Of a DNA stretch of 64,000 nucleotides, positions 36,804 to 43,700 are shown one piece after another. The position numbers and the translations under genes were made by a program. The DNA comes from Micromonospora globbae (GTDB lineage: Bacteria; Actinomycetota; Actinomycetes; Mycobacteriales; Micromonosporaceae): assembly GCF_003610785.1 (NCBI RefSeq), contig NZ_RAQQ01000002.1:248001-312000 (forward strand), in the 5' to 3' direction. The first letter of the stretch is position 1; each line of letters opens with the position of its first letter. Below the pieces are notes generated by a model. It had not been told where the DNA came from. It did not search any database and saw only the letters and a program-made list of their open reading frames with translations.

Positions 36804-37733
36804 TCACTTCTCGTCCGGGTTGTGGAAGGCCCGTAGCTGGACGGCGTTGATGACGACCAGGGCGATGAGGGCGATGACCGACAGCGCGGCCGCCACGCCC
36901 AGGTCGTTCTGCCCCTGGAAGGCCATGATGTAGATGAGCTGGACGACCGTGATGGTGCTGTTGTCCGGCCCGCCCTTGGTGAGGATGTAGAACTGCTCGA
37001 AGGCCAGCAGCGAGCCGGTGACGCACATGATCGTGGTCAACGCCAGCGTGGGCCTCAGCAGCGGCAGGGTGATCCGCCGGAACGTCTGCCAGCGGGACGC
37101 GCCGTCGATCCGCGCCGCCTCGTAGAGCTCGGAGGGGATGCCCTGAAGACCCACCAGCATCAGCAGCATGTAGAAGCCGGCGAACCGCCAGACGATGAGG
37201 AACACCGTGGAGAACAGGGCGGCGTTCGGGCTGCCGAGGAACGTCCAGCCGAAGTTCGCCATGAGGTCCGCGGCGGGACCGGCGATCGGTGAGTAGAGCA
37301 CGTAGAACAGCAGGGACGCGGAGGCGAGCCCGAGGGCGCTGGGGATCAGGAAGGACGCCCGCAGCAGCCCCTTCCAGCGGCTGGACTCCTGCACGAGCAG
37401 GGCCAGGCCCAGGCCGAGCGCGATGAGCAGGACGGTGGCCAGGACGGTGTACTTGACCGTGAAGACCACCGAGTCGGCGAAGAACCGGTTGTCGAGGACC
37501 TTCGTGTAGTTGTCCGGGGCGTTGAAGCCCTGGTCGCCGGTGAGCAGCGGCCAGCGCGACAGCGACATCCTGACGACGAGGAGCAGCGGCACGACGAACA
37601 GGACCGCGACGAACACCGCGGTCGGCGAGACGTAGAGCCACCCCTTGACGGCCTGACCGCGTCGTGCGGGTGATGCCGGGCCGGAGCGCCGGCGGGACCG
37701 TCCGGCTCGGCCGGACATCATGGACACACTCAT
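36804..37733 (-). CDS. carbohydrate ABC transporter permease (MalF-type)
   Basis: The 309-residue CUT1 permease has six predicted helices and the EAA motif YEAARIDGASRWQTFRRITLP. It lies between the binding-protein gene and the second permease in the usual order. An in-frame Met five residues in is a possible alternative start. Confidence 0.93.
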   Translation of the reverse strand: MSVSMMSGRAGRSRRRSGPASPARRGQAVKGWLYVSPTAVFVAVLFVVPLLLVVRMSLSRWPLLTGDQGFNAPDNYTKVLDNRFFADSVVFTVKYTVLATVLLIALGLGLALLVQESSRWKGLLRASFLIPSALGLASASLLFYVLYSPIAGPAADLMANFGWTFLGSPNAALFSTVFLIVWRFAGFYMLLMLVGLQGIPSELYEAARIDGASRWQTFRRITLPLLRPTLALTTIMCVTGSLLAFEQFYILTKGGPDNSTITVVQLIYIMAFQGQNDLGVAAALSVIALIALVVINAVQLRAFHNPDEK

Positions 37734-37835
37734 GGTGTGGCCTCCAAGAGAACTGCGGGGGCGGGGGAGCGGGACACGGCGGCGCCGGACCCGGACGGTC
37801 GACGGACCGGGCCCGGCGCCGGGGGCGGTGGGCTG

Positions 37836-39134
37836 CTACTGGGACAGCACCGAGGTGATCTGCTCGTTGTTCGACTGGAGTTTGCCGCCGTCGCCGAGCA
37901 CGTAGTCACGCACCAGGCTCAGCCACGGGCTGTTCGCGGCGTTGTACGCCTGCTGGAAGTTCGTCGCGACGGGCGTCTGGCCCTTGCCGGCCACCTCGTT
38001 GATCGTCACGAGGCGCGGGTCCTTGGCGGCGTACGTGTTGTTGGCCAGGTCCTCGCGGGAGACGACGTCGTTGTTCTTGGCCAGCACCTCGACCTGGGCC
38101 TCCTCCGACATCATCCAGTTGAGGAAGTTCCAGGCCTGCGCGGCCTTCTTGGAGTCCTTCGAGATGCCGATGCCGTCGCCACCGACGAACGTGGACGCAC
38201 CGCCGCCGGGACCGGGGATGCCGGCCACGCCGGCGTCGAACGGGGTCGAGGAGAGCAGCGTGGCCGGGTAGAACATCAGGCCCACCTTGCCCTCGGTGAA
38301 CCCCGCGGTCCAGGTGGCGCCGGTCTCGTCCTTCGACGACGGCAGCACGGCGCCGGACCTCCAGAGGTCCCGCCACGTGTCGAGGACCTTCGTGCTCTGC
38401 TCGCTCGTGAAGGTGGCCTGCGTGCCCTCGCTGTTCATCACCTGGCCGCCGGCGGCCCAGATGCTCGGGAACCAGGTGAAGACGAGGCACCCGCCGCAGT
38501 TGAGGCCCGTGGCCGTCCCGTACACGTCCTTCCTGCCCAGGGCCTGGATCTTCTTGGCGGCGTCGGCGTACTCCTCGAGCGTCGCCGGCGCCTTCTCGGG
38601 GTCGAGCCCGGCCTCCTTGAACAGCGCCTTGTTCCAGAACAGCATCGACAGGTCGAGCACGAACGGCAGGACGTGCTCCTTGCCGTCCACGGTGCCCGCG
38701 CCGAGGTGGCCCTTGTTGATCGAGTCCTTGAAGCTCAGCCCGTCGATGTTGGCGCTGATGTCGCGGAACAGGCCCTGCCGGACCCAGTTCGGCACGTACA
38801 CGATGTCGGCGGCGAAGAGGTCCGGCAGCCCGCCGGAACCGGCCGCGGCGCCCACCTTGGCGACGTAGTCGTCGTTCGGGACGACGGTGAGGGAGACCTG
38901 GTTCTTGTGGCTCTTGTTGTAGGCCTCGACGAGGAGCTTGGCCTGCTTCTCCAGGGGCGCGCGCGTCCAGAGCGTGAGTTCGCTGCCGTCGTCGGTCCCC
39001 TCCGCGGCGACGCTGACCGCCGCTCCCGGCGTCCCGTTTCCTCCGCCGCCGCAGGCGGCCAGCGCGAGGACGGCCGCGCTGAGCCCGAGTGTCATGGCGG
39101 CCCGCAGACCGCCACGCCGGTGGAATATCTTCAT
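37836..39134 (-). CDS. oligosaccharide-binding lipoprotein of the ABC transporter
   Basis: The 432-residue extracellular solute-binding protein family 1 member has lipobox VLALAACGGGG. The body has typical segments LTLWTRAPLEKQAKLLVEAYN and KAAQAWNFLNWMMSEEAQ. ATG 39134 has AAGGAG seven bases upstream; longer in-frame reading upstream is not coding. It is the first gene of a five-gene leftward operon with two permeases, a cytosolic GH127 and a secreted GH43. The ligand is inferred to be an arabino-oligosaccharide, such as beta-1,2-arabinobiose. Operator-like sequence at 39315 lies upstream. Confidence 0.93.
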   Translation of the reverse strand: MKIFHRRGGLRAAMTLGLSAAVLALAACGGGGNGTPGAAVSVAAEGTDDGSELTLWTRAPLEKQAKLLVEAYNKSHKNQVSLTVVPNDDYVAKVGAAAGSGGLPDLFAADIVYVPNWVRQGLFRDISANIDGLSFKDSINKGHLGAGTVDGKEHVLPFVLDLSMLFWNKALFKEAGLDPEKAPATLEEYADAAKKIQALGRKDVYGTATGLNCGGCLVFTWFPSIWAAGGQVMNSEGTQATFTSEQSTKVLDTWRDLWRSGAVLPSSKDETGATWTAGFTEGKVGLMFYPATLLSSTPFDAGVAGIPGPGGGASTFVGGDGIGISKDSKKAAQAWNFLNWMMSEEAQVEVLAKNNDVVSREDLANNTYAAKDPRLVTINEVAGKGQTPVATNFQQAYNAANSPWLSLVRDYVLGDGGKLQSNNEQITSVLSQ

Positions 39135-39314
39135 CGCTACTCCTTCGCCCATCGGTGAGCGGGAGCCGCTGCACGGCCCCGGTGGTGGTGTGGTGCCCCC
39201 GTCTTGCCGGCCCCGCGACGATGCCGGTACGGGTGGCCCGGGATGCGTCGGAGTCCGTCGTTGTCGTCGAAGATCGCGTAACGAACCGTGATCGGTGCCT
39301 GTCGCCGAAAGCAC

Positions 39315-39328
39315 CGAAACCCTTTTCG
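39315..39328. promoter_or_regulatory. operator of the second LacI regulator, divergent region
   Basis: The reverse complement reads CGAAAAGGGTTTCG, differing at one base from CGAAAAGGTTTTCG at 40586. It sits in the 281-base gap between the leftward binding-protein gene and the rightward LacI gene, so one site could control both directions. TAAAGT at 39336 may be the -10 of the LacI gene. Confidence 0.55.
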
Positions 39329-39415
39329 TTTCGTGTAAAGTAGTGGCCGACGTCACCCTCGTCAAGCACTCGGCGTCCTGACGCAGGGAGCGGCCGCAAC
39401 GATGGAGGAGAGCGC

Positions 39416-40447
39416 ATGGCGGGCAAGGACCAGGCCGGGGGCGGCAAGGCCGTGACCCTGACGGACGTGGCACGGGTTGCCGGCGTCTCGGTGGCCACGG
39501 CGTCGAAGGCGCTCAACGGGCGCAGCCAGGTGGCGCCGCGGACGCGGGCCCGCGTGCTGCAGGCGGCCGAGCAGCTGTCCTTCGTCCCCAACACGCTCGC
39601 GCAGGGCCTGCTGGTGGGCCGCACCGGCACGGTCGGCCTGCTCACCAGCGACCTTCAGGGCCGGTTCGTCATCCCCATCCTCATGGGCGCCGAGGACGCC
39701 TTCGGGGCGGGCCGGGTCAACGTCTTCCTGTGTGACGCGCGCGGCGACACCATCCGCGAGCAGCACCAGCTCAAGGCGCTGCTGAGCCGCCGGGTCGACG
39801 GCCTCATCGTGGTCGGGAGCCGGACCGACGCGCGCCCGTCCATCGGCCACGACCTGCCGGTTCCCGTCGTGTACGTGTACGCCCCGTCCGAGGATCCGGA
39901 GGACCTGTCGCTGGTGCCGGACAACGTCGCCGCCGGGCGGCTCGCCGTCGAGCACCTCATCAGCTGCGGGCGCCAGCGCATCGCGCACGTGACGGGCGAC
40001 CCCTCCTACGCGGCGGCCCAGGACCGGGTCCGGGGCGCCCTGGAGGCGCTGGACGCCGCCGGTCTGGAACTGGTCGGCGAGGTGATGTACTCGGAGTGGT
40101 CGGAGCGCTGGGGCCGCGACGCCACCGCCGTGCTGCTCGAACGCCACCCGGACATCGACGCGGTCCTGTGCGGCTCGGACCAGATCGCCCGGGGCGCGTT
40201 GGACACCGCCCGGGACCAGGGCCGCAAGGTGCCGGGCGACATCGCGGTCATCGGGTTCGACAACTGGGACGAGATGGTCACCAACTCCCGGCCGGAGCTG
40301 ACGAGCATCGACCCGAACCTGCAACTGCTCGGCCGGTCCGCGGCCCAGCGCGTGTTCGCCGCCCTCGACGGCGAGGACCTGGGCAGGGGTGTACACACCC
40401 AGGCGCCCCGCCTGGTCATCCGTGGCTCCACGGTGGCCCGCCGGTGA
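39416..40447 (+). CDS. LacI-family transcriptional regulator
   Basis: The 343-residue protein has an N-terminal LacI helix-turn-helix (LTDVARVAGVSVATASKALN), hinge FVPNTLAQGLLVG and an effector-binding domain to the end (AVIGFDNWDEMVTN). ATG 39416 has GGAGGAG just upstream. It is divergent from the sugar ABC/GH operon and upstream of the 1757-residue hydrolase, and is the probable binder of the CGAAAAGGnTTTCG sites flanking it. Codon use is like its neighbours, in contrast to the LacI gene at 14488. Confidence 0.93.
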   Translation: MAGKDQAGGGKAVTLTDVARVAGVSVATASKALNGRSQVAPRTRARVLQAAEQLSFVPNTLAQGLLVGRTGTVGLLTSDLQGRFVIPILMGAEDAFGAGRVNVFLCDARGDTIREQHQLKALLSRRVDGLIVVGSRTDARPSIGHDLPVPVVYVYAPSEDPEDLSLVPDNVAAGRLAVEHLISCGRQRIAHVTGDPSYAAAQDRVRGALEALDAAGLELVGEVMYSEWSERWGRDATAVLLERHPDIDAVLCGSDQIARGALDTARDQGRKVPGDIAVIGFDNWDEMVTNSRPELTSIDPNLQLLGRSAAQRVFAALDGEDLGRGVHTQAPRLVIRGSTVARR

Positions 40448-40470
40448 CCTGACCACCGCCGCGGGCGACG

Positions 40471-40503
40471 GGCGGCCCCGGCCGCGGCGCGGCCGGGGCC
40501 GCC
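40471..40503 (+). terminator. terminator hairpin after the LacI gene
   Basis: A perfect 15-bp stem (40471-40485 with 40489-40503) with a three-base loop lies 24 bases after the LacI stop. Confidence 0.8.
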
Positions 40504-40563
40504 TCGCCGTGCGGGGTGACGCCGGCGTCGCCCCGGTGGACCCGTGACCCCGTCGCGGCCGAA

Positions 40564-40599
40564 TTGACATCGGCGGGCATCTTGCCGAAAAGGTTTTCG
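40564..40599 (+). promoter_or_regulatory. candidate promoter with second-type operator upstream of the 1757-residue hydrolase gene
   Basis: TTGACA at 40564-40569 is followed 16 bases later by CGAAAAGGTTTTCG (40586-40599), which would cover the -10. The latter is an imperfect palindrome matching 13 of 14 bases of the site at 39315. A half-match to the arabinose operator (GTGAGCGCTA) lies at 40609-40618. Confidence 0.5.
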
Positions 40600-40618
40600 T
40601 ACGCCAAGGTGAGCGCTA

Positions 40619-40632
40619 GTGACTCCGGTCAC
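40619..40632. promoter_or_regulatory. Crp-like palindrome
   Basis: GTGA-N6-TCAC, the core of Crp/Fnr-family sites, lies about 100 bases upstream of the start codon at 40733. It may tie the gene to carbon or energy state; the position relative to the promoter is not settled. Confidence 0.35.
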
Positions 40633-40732
40633 GTGAACGCACGGAGCGTGTCCGACCACCACTGCTTCCCATCCCGGCGGACCCCCCGCGCCCGTGCGTC
40701 GCCGTCCCCACACCGGCTCACGGAGGTAGGAG

Positions 40733-43700
40733 ATGACCAGTAGACGCACGCGGAGAGGGCCGGTCTGGACGGCCCTGGCCGCGCTCATGGTGGGAGGGAT
40801 CGTCGGGCTGCCCTCCGCCGCCCACGCCGACGGCCCCGTCCTGCCCGGCAACGAGAGCGACATCGGGCGCTACACCGACGGGCGAAGCCATGTCATGGAC
40901 ATCGGCGACCCCGTCTACAGCAATGTCGGCGACGTCGCCGCGCAGCTCGCACCCGGGGTCCCGTTCACCGCCGGCAACATGCACCAGTCGATCTTCGAAA
41001 AGGACCTGGCCGCCGGCGGGACCGACTACTACCTCGACCGCGTCCTCGGGGTGCGCGGAACCCTCGGGTCAGCGGTGCTGATGACCCGAGGCCGCTCCCT
41101 GTACATGCGCGGCGCGAGCAACAACAACTTCACCGTCATGGGCTTCGCCGGCAGCACGTACGTCGGCGGGCCCAACAACCTCGGCAACCTCTACACCGTC
41201 ACGGTGCCCGGCCAGACGGTCACCGAGGTCAACGCCGACCGGTTCAACGCGCCGAGCCACGCGAGGAGCCGGTACACGATCGGCACGACCGGAGTCACGG
41301 CCGACCTCACGAAGTTCATCACGTACGACAACGTCGCGGTCACCGCCATCGACTTCAGCAACCCCGGCAGTTCCCCGGCGACCTTCACCGTCCGCGCCGC
41401 CTCGCCGCTGGCCACCCGGGCCGGAGACGGCGCGGCCGAGCTCACCGGCACCCGCACCATCACCAGCGGCGCCAACAACGGCCTGGTCGACACGCCCTGG
41501 AACACCGTCACGATCGACCTCACCGGCGCCGGCTTCACCCGCGACGGCAGCAACCTCGACCGGCAGGTCACCGTGCCCGCCGGCGGGTCCGTGTCGCTGT
41601 CGGTCGTGGGCGCCGTCTCGTCGGCGACGCTGCCCGGGACGGTCACGAGCTACCGGCAGTACGCGCAGATGCCGCCGGCCGAGGCGGTGCGCACCGGCAT
41701 CACCGAGTTCCACCGCCGCTGGGCCCAGGACGTCCCCTACATCGACGTGCCCGACCCCGCGCTCGAGAAGGCCATCGTCTACCGCTGGTGGGGCGAGCGC
41801 TACAACACCCTCGACGCCAACGCGCCCGGCTACGTCTACCAGTACCCCACGACGGTCGAGGGGTCGCACCTCTACCAGAACGCCGTGGCCCTGACCCAGC
41901 CGATGCACCTGCAGGACACCAAGTGGCTGCGGACGCCGTACCTGCCGTACGGCCAGATCCTCAACATCGGTGAGCTGTCCGGCTCCTCGGCCTTCCTCGA
42001 CAGCCCGGGCCACACGAGCTGGAACAACCACTACTCGCAGTACCTCGGCACGGCGGGGCTCGAGGCGTACAACGTGCACGGCGGCGGCCGGGAGATCGCC
42101 CGGAAGTTCGCGCACTACTTCGAGGGTGACGGCGTCGGTCAGCTCGAGCACTACGACGGCAACGACGACAACCTCATCGCCTACGACACCAACTACATGC
42201 CGGGCAACGACGCGGACGCCATCAGCTTCGGCTTCCCGAAGGCCAACGCCGGCGCGCCCGGTGCGCGGACCATCGAGCGTCCCGAGTCGGCGTACGTCTG
42301 GGGCGCGTTCGACGCCGCCCGCCAGCTGTACCAGCTCTCCGGCGCCGACCGGGCCACGGTGGACGCCATGGCGGCCCGGGCCGACGAGATCCGCGCGGCC
42401 GTCCTCGGCCGGCTGTGGAGCCCCGACATGCGGATGTTCCTCGCCGGCACCTCGCACGGCGCCACCTCGGCGGCCAGCTCCAACGGCCGGCCGAACCCGC
42501 TGCCCGCGGACGCCCGCGACCTGATCCCGGCCAAGGAGTCGAACCTCTACGACGTCTACGCCGAGAACCTCATCCCGTTCGACGAGTGGCAGAAGTACGT
42601 CGACGGCTTCCGGTTCCTGACCTACGGCGACAACTTCCCGATCTTCCCGTTCTACACCGCCAACCAGTACGACCGGGCGGCCTACGGGATCGGCGGCTCC
42701 AACAACTTCTCCAACATCAACTTCACGGTGCAGTACCGCGGCGTCCGCTCGGCGCTGCGCCACTACGACCCGGAGCAGAAGTACATCACCCCGGCGTACG
42801 CCAAGCGGCTGCTCGACTGGATGGCCTGGAGCATCTACCCGAACGCCGACCTGCGCGCCCCGAACCAGGCGGAGTACTACTCCAACTGGAACCCGACCAC
42901 GAGGACCTACAACCGCAACAACCCGAACCACGTGATGCTCGGGAACATGAACTACATCTTCGTCGAGGACATGGCCGGTCTCCAGCCACGCTCCGACGAC
43001 AGGATCGAGCTGTGGCCGATCCGGTTCGGCTACGACCACTTCATGGTCAACAACCTGCGCTACCACGGGCACGACGTCACCGTCGTGTGGGACCCGGACG
43101 GCAGCAGGTACGGTCTCGGCGCCGGCTACAGCCTGTTCCTCGACGGCGAGAAGAAGGTCAGCACCGACAAGCTCGGCCGGCTCACCTACGACCCGAACAC
43201 CAACAGGGTGGAGGCCGAGGACGGCCTGACCGTCACCTTCACCGCGTCCGGCGGGACCACGTTCCCGAGCGCCGTGGACACCCCGATCACCGACGACCGG
43301 GTCGTCACGTACCTCAAGACGGCCGGCATCGACCTCACCGAGGACGCGCCGAACCTGGCGGCGGGCGCGGAGCTGAGCTCGTCGTACACCCAGCAGGGCG
43401 CCCGGCCGACCCCGTGGCGGCAGTTCCACACGCCGGGGTGGAGCACCACCTCGATGAACTACACGCCCGGCGCGATCAGGGAGACGGAACGGCCGGTGTC
43501 CCTGTCCGCCGTGACCGACGGCGTGACCGCCAACGAGCCGTACTGGGGCAACCACGGCACCACCGAGAAGAACGGCTACGTCGAACTCGACCTGGGATCG
43601 GCCAAGGCGTTCGACAACGTGAAGGTGACCTTCGTCAGCGACCGGCAGGCCGGCGGCTACCACGAACCCGCGCGCTGGTGGGTCCAGGTGCCCGACGGCG

